Source: Hybos culiciformis (taxonomy: Eukaryota > Arthropoda > Insecta > Diptera > Hybotidae). From it: 64,000 nucleotides of DNA. The stretch covers positions 20,687,829 to 20,751,828 of the forward strand of contig OZ023275.1 in assembly GCA_964007475.1 (NCBI GenBank), read 5' to 3'. This document shows, piece after piece, positions 13,275 through 26,096 of this stretch (the first letter of the stretch is position 1; each line of letters starts with the position of its first letter). The position numbers were made by a program, and so were the translations under genes. A model generated the notes under the pieces. The model saw nothing but the letters and a program-made list of their open reading frames with translations. It was not told where the DNA came from and did no database searches.

Positions 13275-13352
13275 AAAGTTTGTCTGGCTAGTTCGTCCAC
13301 TCATCAGCCACTGATGAGATCAGAGTGGACGAACGCGATCGAAACAAGCTTT
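13275..13352 (+). ncRNA. Type III hammerhead self-cleaving ribozyme
   Basis: All conserved core positions of a hammerhead are present in order. Stem III 5' strand is 13275-13283 (AAAGTTTGT), the predicted cleavage nucleotide is C13284 (GUC site), and stem I is 13285-13289 with 13306-13310 (TGGCT/AGCCA). The CUGAUGA box is 13311-13317, stem II is GATC 13318-13321 with 13337-13340, the GAA box is 13341-13343, and stem III 3' strand is 13344-13352 (ACAAGCTTT). Stem III is 9 bp with one G-U pair and is the open helix, hence type III. A15.1-U16.1 and G10.1-C11.1 are both kept. Loop I (13291-13302) and loop II (13323-13334) are perfectly complementary over 12 nt, which could form the loop-loop contact that speeds natural hammerheads. 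Known hammerheads process satellite, retrozyme or intronic RNAs. The host transcript here is unknown. Confidence 0.8.
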
Positions 13353-16300
13353 TCGTATATTCTAAGATATGTGTTCAATTGTACAATATACATACATAAT
13401 ATTATATACAATTGAGACTTTTATACTAATAAACAAAATTTTGAAATCATAAATGTTTGTTTTCAATTGCTGATGTAAAAATGAAATGCATTTCCATCAT
13501 AAAAATTCATTTTTAAATAATTAAGTTTTTTATAGTTTTTTTTTCATATATATATATATATCGCATAGACACAGAGCAAGAGCATAGTGTTTTCAGTTTC
13601 AACTATGTTCAACGAAACAAATGCAAACACAATTTCCTTTTTGTTTTCTCATGATTTATTTATAAAATAAATATTATTTAAGTTTTATTTTCTTTATAAT
13701 TTTATTTAACATATTTTTTTTTCATTTTCCTTTTCTTTTTTTTATTAAGATCTCAACTTTGCTTCGTGGCAACACAACCAACTTATTATTACCATGTTTT
13801 TAGAGCACGTAATTTGAAACAAATTACAATTTGACCCATATTTTCTTTTTATTCTAAAAATTGTAACTATATTATAATAATGTGATGTGTGTACTGTATA
13901 ATAATATAATAAAAAATATATGGGTATACATAATAAAAAAATAATAATTTCCTTTGATTAAATGGGAAGTCAGTTTGTAGTAGGTTTTATGTGGGGTTAT
14001 GGTACAGAGGTAGGTATAAAAAGCTTTTCTACGATGATGTTAAGTTTTAATTTTAAATGCATGACATTATTTTAAAAATGTTGATAAATATGGCATGACA
14101 TGCAATTCAACAAATTTAAATGTTAAAAGTTAAAATAAACTTTTTTTCAAGTCTAAGCTTATCAAAATAATATGAATTGGGATAAGTTAAAAATATTTTT
14201 ATTTTTCAAAATATTCAATAAAATTCAAATTTCTTTTATTTTTTGTTCCAAGATGTTTTAATTTATTTCCTGGATTTTACAATATACACTTATTTTGCGA
14301 GATGAATAATTTATATTAGTCGAATAATTTTTTAATTATATCTTAGCGAAATACACTTTTTTTCACAGTTCAACATATCAATATTTTAATAAAATATTAT
14401 TATTTCATATTAGTATTAACATATTTCACATATTATAGACACATTGTGTTTATGCAAATTTGTTTTGTTTTCTTCAAGCATTAATATGTCAATAACAAGA
14501 ACAGTGAGGAATTTCTATATGTCGATTGGTATAATGTTCGCAGTAATACATTTTTATATAAAAAGATTGATGAAATATTGTACATATTACCATAGAATTT
14601 TAATATTTTAAAACCTGTTGAATTTTGATATATGTTCAAAATATTGGTGTATATTTGAATATTTTTATTTGATCTTTTTTTTTCATTTTCTTAGCTGTAC
14701 AAATATAGAAGCGATAATTTCTGCAATATAAGTCAAATCGAATTGATATTAGCGAGATTAACAATTTATCGTATTTGTCAATTTTCTTATTTTTTTTAAA
14801 TATCTGTTCATACACTTTATCAACTCATTTTATTCAAAAAAATATTGTTATAATTTATTCTTCGATAGAAAAAGCCATGAAATCTATAATTTTGATATAG
14901 CAACTTTTGCTTAATTTCATTTGCTCTATTTTTTTTTTCTTGTTTATAAAAAGACAATATTTCGAAAATAATCACAAAATGTTTGTTCTTAAGTTAACTT
15001 TGAAAATATAATAAATATCAATTTAAATAACATTGGACCCAACAACCAAATTACACATTGAAAAATGATATAAAAATTCATAAAAACAAAACAAAAAACA
15101 TTTTTACAAGAAAATTTACTACAAAAAACACTCAAATTATTCTGTCTAAATCTTATTTATCTAAAGTCCAACATGTAAACGTATAAAAGTGATTAATAAA
15201 CTATTAATGTCCTTGTCAAAGCAATTTATTCTTCAATTTGATTTTAGATTGTGAATTAATCAATACCAAAAAATAAATAAATACACAAACACAACACATT
15301 AATATTGAACATTAATTTTGCTGTTTTCTTTTCTTCTCAAGTATTTACCTACACTGGCACTATTTTTAATTTTTACAAAATTACATATAACCAAGTCAAT
15401 TAAAAATTCCACTTTTTTACTGTTCATAAATAATTTATTCCTTACTTTTAGGGATATCATGATTAGCCCTAATTTATTTATTCAATTCACTGAAAAAAAA
15501 ACAGATAGCTGGCGCAGTTATAATTTCTGTACAATCCATGTAATGTATATAGTTCAAATCGAACTTGTGGATGTGTAAAATAGCTAATGCTTTTCCTTTT
15601 TAATATATTTGTCATACAAAATTTCAGATACTCATATTATTGTATAAAAAAATTTTTTTTTGATTTATTTTTTGATTTATTTAATTTTTGAAATAGCAAT
15701 TTTTGCTTTAATTCATTTGCTATACATTTTTAGTTGAATTAGTATAATAATAAATGTAAGATTTTAAGTATACATACTGCCCGAAAATAAAGCAATTTTA
15801 GTTATAATGTTTCTACTATATTTTACAGCTGATTATCAACCGAATTTTTTTTTTGAGTGTATCTAAAATTCTAAATTATGTCCATCAGACATAATTATGG
15901 TCTTCAATTAATAACATCCCTATATTGCAAGGAATATCTTTTTTCTAAATATTTTCATTTAACCATTTAAGTATTTTATCTTAAATTCATTAGAAATTTT
16001 CATTAAATAAATTTCCAAAATTTTAGACTAAAAACAATATTGCCTAAAAATCCACCTTAAATATATATACGATTTTGATGGCTTAAAATTGCAATAAAAT
16101 ATTTTGAAACAATTTCAAATATTTTGGGGGTGGATTTTCTTTGAATGATTGATTACAATGTTATAAAAATAAAATGTCAATTTTTTAGCATATAATAAAA
16201 AACAAAACACAATATTAAGGACATACTAAATGTATAAATACATATATTTGTGGTATGTATGAAACATTGACAGAAACATTTATTAACACATAAAATTGGA

Positions 16301-19300
16301 GTGATGATAAAAATAAATTTCTTTCTTGATACTTTCAAGGTCACAAATAATAGTTTCAAAGTTTTAAAGTCTTTTTTTTTATCGTAAATGTTTATTATCA
16401 TTTAAATTTGTTTCTGTTTGTTAAAATGTAAAAAAAAAAACAACATTTTAAACTCTTTCTGTACATGGGCCAACTTTTATTTTCCACAAAAATGTATAAC
16501 TTCTTCTATAGACGGGTAGAACTTTACTTTCATTCTTGTTCTTGAAAACAACAAAAAAAAACAAATATTTTCTATTTTCAAATAAAATATCTACATGTTG
16601 TGTATGTTCTTTTTTAATATTATACATAATTATGTTTTTTGTCATTTTATAAAATGTATTAAAATAATTTTTTTTTTTATTATTATTATTTTTTTTTAAT
16701 AATATTTTGTTTTTAGAATAATAAGATTTTATTACATGTTTTCAAAATAATATATTATTAAATTATATTATTATTACGTTTATGTTTTGTACCTAAATTT
16801 ATGTTGATAAATAATAAATTTCATAATAAATTATTAGAATTTATTTTTTAAATTGCATTTATACTTTTCTTTTTATTACACCATAATAAATATTAAGTTA
16901 TTAAAGAATTTTATTATTTTATTATATATTAACTATTATATTTTAGTGTAATCTTTGATCATAAAAATTATTATACCTATATCCTTTTGTTAAATATTAA
17001 ATTTTATGGGTGTTATTTTCAAGGAGAAATAAAAATTATTATATTTTTTTTCTTCTTATTAAATTTTATGATTTTAGTTTACTCATAAAATTTAATTAAT
17101 TTTACACTATTAATTAAATTCAACAATTTTTAGATAGGTGTACATTTAAAAATATTTTCATAAAATTTGATTTTTTTTTCTTAGATTAAGAATTTTCTTT
17201 ACAAACTTATAGCACAGAGAAGTAGGAAAAAAAATTGAAGGACATTTTTTTTTTTTTTTTTACACGATTTGAAGGAAACGTACTCCACAACCAAACGATT
17301 TTAATTCTGTAAAAGTACTAAAAAGTTTTGTGAAAATTTTTCTACTTAAATACTAGGATATTGAAAATTTTGAAAAAAAAAAAAAAAGTAGGTATAACAA
17401 TAACGGTACAGAAAAAATGTAACATTTTATAATAATATATATACAAAATAACATCTCCAGCGAAAGAGAGAATACCATATTTTTGAACTTCTACGATGAC
17501 ATAATAAAGAATTTTTGTTATTTTTTTTCATTACTAAGCAATCTTAATAATATACAGAAGGCCTTTAAAGGTGAAAAAAATTGCTTTGCTCGAATTCAAC
17601 TATTTGAACTTCACTTTTCTTCACAGTGAAATGAACGCATCGTTTTTATTAAACCAAAATTAATCATTCTCTGGCCAGGTTTTTTATGCCTTGATGCATT
17701 CCTTCTTTTTAACAAACATTTCATGACTTTCTTTCTTTTTTTTTGTATAAGATTTTAAAGCTTTTACTCCTTTTTTTCAGCTTACATGTGTCATATATTC
17801 TTCAATTTTAAGCGAAAATCCACATTTAACAAAAATATGAAAAACGGCTTCAAAAATTTCAATAAAAAGAGTTTCCATTTAATAAAACAACCATATAATT
17901 AAAATTCTCTTTTGGACACCTGAAAATAATGCGCAAGACATAACTTTTTTTTGGCTTAACATTTTTAGGAAAACAATCAAAGCATTAGCACGTGCATTGT
18001 AGCTTTCTCTTAAGTTATTTTCATAAATTTTAAGAGCCAAAATTTTAAATATTTATAAAAAAAAAAATTATTAACCAGAAGTTTTTTTCTTATAATAAAA
18101 TATGATTGAATAATAATCAAAATCAGCCACTTGTTGTTACGTGATAAGAAATTTAAAAATTTATTATAACCAAAGAAGGAACTTAGTTAGGATGGATGCA
18201 TTGCGCAAACATTTGTCATCTACTTTTATCCTTTTTGAAGGCATTATTTTTAGGATGATTTAGCGAAATATAAAATCAGTAATAACGACATAAAAAAAGT
18301 GAATGAATTAGTGGAAAAATTAAAAAACCTTTAGGGAATTCCCATAATTCCCGTAATTTAATATTATCCCTATTAAGTATTTAAACTAAATCGACAAGAT
18401 ACTTAAAAAAAAAAGAGGATATCATAAAATTAAAAAATATATATTAATGAGAATATTTAGGTTTCCATTAGACAATATCAATGCTTAAAAACGTACAATT
18501 GAAGTTCGAAACCGGTATCAAACAATCGATTTTAAAAACTACAATACCTACATCATTATTATTATCAAAACCCATTTCAGAACCTAATCCGAAAGATTAC
18601 AAGCTTTTCTTCCTTAGAATCATATAATCGGCACCTAACATGTACTATAATTTACATCGAAACCCATTAAACTTTTATTTAATATTTAACTTCTGGAAAA
18701 AAATAATTTTTACCTTTCCAGGCTCCATAATCATAATTTTTTTTTTTTTTTAACTTGATTAAAAATAAAATTAACCTAGTAGTTAAAAGTTATAAAACGG
18801 CGTTATTAAAGCAAAAATATTATGTTCTCAGTTTTTTCCAAATTTGAAGGAAAACCGGCTAAAAATTAATAAAAGAAGATTTGATCCTAAAAAATATAAA
18901 ATACATACAAAAGAAAAATTAGTAAAAAATCGATTTTATATTTCAAATAGTTTTTTCGAATTTATTTGTTGTAAAATTTGTATACAATCAATTTCAATAA
19001 ATATTTTTGGTCTTAAATAAACGAAATATGAATTAACATTCGTTGTAGTTATTAAATAAAACGTATGTAAAAATTTGATGAAGAAAAAGTGAAAACTAAA
19101 TTATGTGTTTTTTGTTCATAAACGCTATTTCACCCACTAAAATGATTTACAAACAAAGAAGACATAATTTTTTTTATTCTAAATTTTTTTTTGTAAAAAA
19201 TTGTGTCGATAAAGCTTTGTGCTCTTACTAATTAAATTACATATTCAAATTTACGTTGTGCGTAATGACAATTTAAAAAAAAAATACATACGAAAAAATT

Positions 19301-19485
19301 ATAATACGTTCATTAATATTATACGGCAAAATTTCTGAACATAATTATCAGAAGCTTATAAACTTGCATTTGACTGTCGTCTTTTAAAACTCTTATTTAG
19401 GGGACAAAAACTCAACAATTAAAAAAAATTTATATAAATTAAATAACTAAGGACTGTTTCATTTTCTTTTTCAAATCATATCATC
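13353..19485. other. AT-rich gene-free DNA
   Basis: Poly-A/T tracts and an (AT)n tract near 13545-13560. A small inverted repeat around CAATTGTA lies at about 13376-13414, just after the ribozyme. The open frames at 15318-15578, 16177-16401 and 16448-16645 are low-complexity and have no recognisable domain. This region lies downstream of the TRIC gene's 3' end. Confidence 0.5.
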
Positions 19486-22400
19486 TTAATTCGTTTTTTT
19501 AACATCTTTGACATCACCTTCCTTAGCTTGACCGCGACCTAAAATTTTGGCCAAACTATCCCATATTCCACCGAAGCATATTGCTGACATCAAATTCTCG
19601 AATGGTATGAAAGGATCATGAATTCCTAACAATATAGATGATAATTTGAAATATACTAAGAAAATGACTATTCCAAAGTAGACTAGAGCATGAGGAGCAC
19701 TGATCCAATCTGTTTTTTTATCAATCACGAAAATTAGGGATGCCAACAGTGATGCTTTTGTATAGCTAAAAATATAAAATTATAAAGATAATTTTTTTTG
19801 TGTTTGCAGATTTTTAGTGCAGATAATTTTATCGTTATTTTTTACTTACAAGCTTGGTTGCATAAATTCCATAGCTGTTGGGGTCCATGTTCCTCTTATT
19901 AATCGTTCCAATAACTTTGTGAAGCCAGCACCGTTTCCTTTCAATGTACCAATGATGATCATTATTATGTACGCATTTGGATATAGCTTGGCTGCATGTG
20001 AAACTCCATCGTAAACTTTTTTTGCCCTATGAGAAGTTATTTTAATTTAGATTGCTAAATTTTTTTTTAATTTTATTTAACGCAAAAATTTCAAATTATA
20101 TTCAACTGACCTGTATATTTCTTTCATAGCCGATGCCACTATTTTAATTGGTAAAAACTTTCCCACTTTATAACCAATATCAAACGGAGTATAAAAAACT
20201 AAATACCTAAAATTAAATAAAAAATAATTTAATTTGTCTGATTGAACAAAAATGTTTTCTTTTTAAACATACCAAACAAGTGTTCCAACCATAAGTTGAG
20301 GAGTATTTTTTAGTGGTGCCAAAACTGGCTCACCTAAAAGGAAAAGAAGAATAATATTTTAATATAATAAAATTGTTGGTAGAATTTATGTGATTACATC
20401 TTTTTAACTCTACATATTTTCTGAATTATATTTTTTATTTAGACTCGCTATATTCAGTATCTAAAAGAAAAATTGAAGACAACAAATAACGGGGATCCGG
20501 ACAATTCACCGTATAGCCATTCACCGTATAGCAATTCACCGAATAGTAACTCACCGTATAGCAATTCACCGTATAGCAATTCACCGTATAGCAATTCACA
20601 GAATGAGCAATTGACCGTATGAACAATTCACCGTATGAGCAATTCACCGTATGAGCAATTCACCGTATGAGTATTTCACCGTTTTGGTTATGTATTGAGT
20701 ATGTTTATAATAAGTATGTATGATGTTTATAGTAAGTGTGTTTATAGCACATCAAAACACAATATGCGATTAAAGTTATGAGTATTTCACCGTTTTATGG
20801 TTATGTATTGAGACATTTGAATTTGTAAATTTGGGGCGGGGCGGCGGGCGAGCGGTTGGTCAGTGGGATTTGCGGTGAATTACTATACGTTGAATTGGTA
20901 TGCGGTGAATTGTCCGCAAATCCAAATAACGTAATAATATCATTATTTGGACAAATGTACAAATGTTTCCAATAATAAGTTTTAAAATATTTTATAAATA
21001 ATTTCTTTCAATTTCTGGAAATTTTTTTCCACCAAATGCAATAAATTTAAATTTTATATTTTTAATAATTGTTTTACCAAAAATAGAAAATTTAAACAAT
21101 TTTTAACTTTGATAAGTAAATGTAAAATTTTTATCGTTAATTTTCTGATTCAACCTTAAAAAAATTAAATGACTAACATAAGTGAAAATGGTTCATTTCC
21201 CTCCAAAATAAATTTAATAAAAATATGTATGTATAATAAAATAAATAACCACAAAAATAGCTGTTATATAAATACATAAGATATGTGTAATAAACATTAA
21301 TGTAGGTATTTTTTTATATTTATTTTGACTGATCTTAATAATTGACAATGGTAAACATTTTTTTTTAAATAAAAATTTTGTGGTGCTATATACGTAATTA
21401 TAATGTTTAGTAGAAGAATTAGTAGAATGTACATATTTTGAAGTTTACATTATGCTTCTAAATTTTATTCTTATCATCTATTGAAACATTAGGTAAAGCA
21501 AATATCGAACAATAAGTCCATGTCCGTTTTTTAACGATAGGTTTTCTCAGGAATCCCATGACAAAATGGTATCATATTTTCAACATATTTTGGAATTATG
21601 TTCATTTAGGTTTTTATTTATATCTCCCTTCGATAGGTGGCGATAATGGTTGGCCTACGCAATATCGATATAAAAGAAATAGCAGGAGCCGGAAATAATA
21701 ATTATATTTGTTTAATACAAAATTAATATTGAAATTATATATAATTCATAATGTTCGGTTAATGTCCATTTATATATTTTAAATTTACAATGTGATTACA
21801 GAATTAACTTTACAGGCAGCTAGAATTTTAAATATATTTTTAAATTTTATTATGTGTTTTATTTTTTTTCTTTAATTCGAAATTAATAAAGACATTCCAA
21901 TCATCTAGCAATTATACAAATAATATAATTATATAATCATTTAATATTATAGTAATTTTGAATGCCAATGCATTATAACTAATCTTCTAGTGCTATGTAA
22001 TAAAATTAACGATATTATATTTTTCAAGTTCTTAAAGATAACATAAATTTAATATTTCTTGTCTTTTATAGAAAAAATCTATTTAATGATTTCGATTATG
22101 TATAGATTAAAATGCATTTTAATTAATTTTTGGTTGCTAAGATTTTTTAATGACCAAACTCTGAAGAAAATTTAAATAAAAAAAAATTTATCATAAAATC
22201 AAAATGAAGTTACAATATTTACTCTTACTAATTATATAAATGAAATAATATTTCTTTTAAATAAAAAATGTACTATATATACCTAGTAGTCCGTTAGCTG
22301 CCATAGCACCAGAAAATATAACTAACATTGTAGATAACCAGCATGCCAAAGGATGTTTTCTTGAAAATTGAATAGCATTTGAACCCAAATCTTCGCGTAC

Positions 22401-22532
22401 CGATAATGCTGCTAAAAGACTGTGCGCAATATCAAAATACGGAAACATTTTTAATTTTATGACCTGATTGGCCATATCCAGAAATGCTTCAGGATCCATT
22501 ATTGTTGTTTTATTATTCTCGGTTTCTTCCAA
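19486..22532 (-). CDS. TRIC-type trimeric intracellular cation channel (TMEM38 family)
   Basis: Five exons on the minus strand: 22532-22283, 20333-20273, 20206-20111, 20026-19850, 19765-19486; all GT-AG, total 287 aa with stop TAA. Family members are ER/SR potassium channels that balance charge during calcium release. The N-terminal exon holds the first membrane segments. Exon 2 encodes GEPVLAPLKN and exon 3 WYLVFYTPFDIGYK, which match the conserved pore region. AMKEIYRAKK (KEI near residues 132-134) corresponds to the conserved KEV-type lipid-binding motif. GNGAG and GTWTP follow, then more membrane segments and a Lys-rich tail ending KKTN, as in vertebrate TRICs. Length is normal for the family. 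Intron 1 (about 1.95 kb) contains a MULE-like element. The gene is head-to-head with YKT6. Confidence 0.9.
20492..20922. mobile_element. MULE-like MITE with internal minisatellite
   Basis: Bounded by a 9-bp duplication CAAATAACG (20483-20491 and 20923-20931). Terminal inverted repeats contain CGGACAATTCACCG at the left and its complement near the right end, with a small indel close to the tip. Nine-base duplications are typical of Mutator-like elements. The left half is a minisatellite of about 15-16-bp units (CAATTCACCGTATAG or CAATTCACCGTATGAG), roughly ten copies to about 20690, built from the terminal motif itself. A TATTTCACCGTTTT motif occurs twice (about 20673 and 20783). No transposase is present. 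It sits in intron 1 of the TRIC gene. Confidence 0.8.
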
Positions 22533-24010
22533 TTACAATTTAATTTGTCGTTTCTAGTTTGTGTATAAAAAAAAGCTAAAAATAAATAAAAATAAAATAG
22601 GTTCTTATAAATTGTTTGTTAAATATGGTTTTATTTAGGTGTGAGAAGTTGTGAGATATCTATTAGGTATCTACTTAGATATCTACATAACAATAACAAC
22701 CTAGGTATATCTTTGGCGGGATTTTAGACACCGAAAAATTAAACAAAAAATAAATTATAGTCTCAGCCGCTTTAATTATGCCGGCTAATTAAAAAAAAAA
22801 AAACGAACTTAAAATTCATTATTAATATTCGCAGAAGAAAATAAAATTTTTACATCAATAACAATTCTAAATATAGCCGGCAAAAAGAAATAAAATAAAA
22901 TAAAATTTCTAATCTACCACACAATTTAAGAAAAGTTGAATGAAGTTGTTGCAATAAAGAAAAAAAAAAAACATTTTTTATTCGTTTAATATTTATATAC
23001 CCATCAAATCTGCTAATTTTAAATTTAGAAAGTTTTTTTGAAATTGTCGAAAAAAAAAAAATTAACGCAAAAAAGCATAAAATTTTTTTTTTTCTTCGCT
23101 TAGTTTTTCTTATCTAATTTTCTTTTTTCCCCAAGTTTATAATAAACTTACTTTTAATATAATTTAAGATAATAATTATTTATATTCCTTTTTTGTTAAT
23201 TATTTATTTTTTATTTAATATTTTTTGACATTATAAAATAATCCTCCGTTTTCTTTCTTTCTTTTTTTTTTGAGGAAAATAATTTTTAAATAAAAATAAA
23301 AATAAGAAAATTTATGAAAACACGACGACGAGGACTCTTTACAATGTCCACGACTTTTCCTCAAATGTTAAATTTAGAATATTTTGTTTTTCTCGCGAGA
23401 AAAACTGTCTGTTTATACCTCTAAAATAATTCTTTGGGATATTCAAAGATTTTTATGGCAACAACATTGCCAGGTTCCAGCGTAAAATTTCTTTAAAAAT
23501 ATTTTTTTAATTTAAAAAAATGGTATTTTCATTAATTTCATTCAAATAAAAGTATGAAATAGTCAAAACCTGTTTATTCCGGAAAATTCACTCTACTATC
23601 CATGTTTTAACTTACTGTCATGACAATGTCAGATAATCCTGGATTTTCATGGAAATATTTAATGTGTGTATAATTGCTGCACAATGATATTCCGCAAAAG
23701 TGGGAATTTTTTCTAAACATTTTTATTGATTAATTAACATTTTTTATAAAATTTAAATTTATCAATTTTCATACAAATTTCAATGAAAATAAAAATTTTA
23801 TATGGCTGTATGGTATCAGTACAGATTTTTGCCATGGGAGGCGCTATTTGGAGATTTAAAGAAGTGAATAATCAAAAATTTTTGTGTCCATAATTTTTTT
23901 AAAAATCTTTTATAGAACAACAAAATAGGTTAGAAATTTGAAATAGAGTATTTCAAATTCTTTTATGGTGAAGCCTCACTAATAATGTATTTATTAGTTT
24001 TTGTTTAAGG
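22533..24010. other. Divergent intergenic region, TRIC / YKT6
   Basis: Probably holds the TRIC promoter and 5' UTR. AT-rich, with poly-A/T tracts and no supported exon. Confidence 0.45.
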
Positions 24011-24302
24011 AGTAAACACAATTGAGGCGACAACGACGGCGACAACGACGACTACAACGACAACGACAGCGATATCACTGGAGTGAACACAATTACGGCG
24101 ACGCGACGAAATAAATGAACAGGAAAAAAATAAACAAATAAAAAAATAAAAAAATATATATGGTTGTTGTTGTCTCCCTCCCAGTGACAAAATAGAAACA
24201 TTTCGAATGTCGTTTGTCGCCAGTCGTCTCAATTGTGTTCATTCTCGTACAAATATATGGTTTCTAATTGTCATTGTCGCTGTCGCCCCAATTGTGTTTA
24301 CT
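24011..24302. repeat. Nested inverted-repeat element, 292 bp
   Basis: Outer ends AGTAAACACAATTG (24011-24024) and complement CAATTGTGTTTACT (24289-24302). Next to each is GGCGACA-type triplet sequence (CGACAACGACGG and GTCGCTGTCGCC). A second, inner pair GAGTGAACACAATT (24081-24094) and AATTGTGTTCATTCTC (24231-24246) lies inside. The long CGACAACGAC stretch makes a spurious Val-rich reading on the minus strand. No target duplication was clear. Probably a MITE formed by two related ends, family unknown. Confidence 0.65.
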
Positions 24303-24619
24303 ACCTGAATCTGCTATAAGTACGCTTCAATTCCACATTTTAAAAATCAATCTTCGAATCCATTTATTTTTGGAATTCAAATTAAATTTCAGTATGTTTG
24401 GCAAGATTGAAATTTAAACGTCAATTAAAAAGAAATCAAAAACACAAAAAAAACACCACCAACAAAACATCTGGTTAAAAAATATAAAAAAAGTCTAATT
24501 AAAAAAATAAATTTTTTTTAATTTTAATTTTAAATTAAATAAAAGAAAATAAATAAATAGATAATTAAATAATAACTAATCCACCTGAATTTGAAATATA
24601 AAATACACATCACATAAAA

Positions 24620-26096
24620 ATGGTTAAAATATATTCAATGAGTATTTTTTACAAAGGAACTGGAGAAGCCCGATTGTTAAAAGCAGCATTTGATTTGCAA
24701 TCATTTTCATTTTTTCAACGTAGTGCTGTACAAGAGTTTATGAGGTAAAGTCTGACTTTGCTTACCAGGATACTTTGGTATGGTTCAAGAATAAAATTCA
24801 TATTTGAAAAAAAATACCTACCTTACTTACATTTTTTAAATTGAATCTTTGAAGATGAATTCTTCAAGAAAAAATTTATTATTTTTGAAAGCACAAAATT
24901 GAAGACGTCATCCATTGAGTCATTTGTTATTTTTTTTAAGGGTCTAATTCCATTCTTATTGTTTCGCATTTTACTACTTTTAAAATAACTGTTTGTTTAT
25001 ATAGGTAGTATGAGGATAAAAAATTGTCTATATTAGAAATTGTAGATAGAACGTCAAAATTTTTATGTTACTAGATATGAAGGTAGGCACCTTCCTATGA
25101 TGATTTCACCAACCATTTTCAAATTGATAAATGAAATATGAATTAATAATTCTAAGTTAGAATAAAAAACTGTACCTAGTTTCCCAAAAGTAAGTTCCTA
25201 GCTAGTAAGATGCCTTATTTTTTTTTTGATCGACTTAGAGTCGAATCAGGATCAAAGTTTAGAAAATACATTCTTTTCGTTTTAAGACAAAATATACTTC
25301 ATTTTGTATTTGTACCTATGATGTTTTGAAATTATCTAATGATTTGAGCAGTCACATCATAAGTCCTATAAGGAGTTATAAGAAGCATTGTGAATTACCT
25401 ATGTAAAAGCATTGAGTTTGGTTGTCAATAGGTCAGTAGTTTAATTTAATTTGTAATTATTAAAAAAAAATATCGAAAGGAAAATAAAAAGATAAATTCA
25501 ATTTGTAAGTTTTCATAAAATCTAAATTTACTTCCACACCAATTCATTCAACAGATTCTACCTAAGATTCCACATTTTAGTACCTACACGAAAAATTAAT
25601 CAAAATTTGTTTTCTTTTTAGCTTTGCATCGAAAACAATAGTAGAACGAACCACTTTGGCGACTCGTCAGTCAGTTAAACAAGATGCTTACATGTGTCAC
25701 GTTTATGCTCGTTCGGATAGTCTTGGCGGAGTGTTAATTGCGGATCATGAATATCCTCAAAGAGTGGCTCATACTTTGATAACCAAAGTTTTGGATGAAT
25801 TTTCTGTTAGAATAGCTAGTGATCAATGGGAGACACTGACTGAGGCAACAACTAATTTCACACAGTTACCGGTCTATATATCGAAATATCAAGATCCAAA
25901 GGAAGCAGATGCTCTAACAAAAATGCAAACTGACTTAGATGAAACTAAAATAATTTTAAAAAATACAATTCAAGCTGTCTTGGAACGAGGTGAAAAAATA
26001 GATGATATGGTCGTAAAATCAGAAAATTTATCGATACAAAGCAAGGCATTTTATAAAACAGCGAGAAAAACGAATTCGTGTTGTAGTTTTACTTAA
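24620..26096 (+). CDS. YKT6: Synaptobrevin homolog YKT6 (R-SNARE)
   Basis: Two exons, 24620-24744 and 25622-26096, GT-AG, together 199 aa, close to the usual 198. YKT6 is a reversibly membrane-bound R-SNARE acting in ER-Golgi, endosomal and autophagosome fusion. The N-terminal longin domain begins MVKIYSMSIFYKG and includes SFFQRSAVQEFM and the SKTIVERT segment. The C-terminal SNARE motif spans LDETKIILKNTIQAVLERGE, with the central-layer Arg in VLERGE. The protein ends NSCCSFT: two adjacent cysteines, the distal one in a CaaX-like position (C-S-F-T), match the palmitoylation/farnesylation pair of the family, although Met is more usual as last residue. A poly(A) signal AATAAA lies at about 26146. 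The start has A-rich context and no upstream in-frame alternative matching the family. Confidence 0.95.

Noticed and set aside
20435..20647. Minus-strand frame rich in VNCYTVN repeats
   Set aside because: It is the translation of the MULE-element minisatellite, not a repeat protein; it also lies in a TRIC intron.
24005..24232. Minus-strand frame with a poly-Val stretch
   Set aside because: It comes from the CGACAACGAC triplet tract of an inverted-repeat element; there is no domain or splice context.
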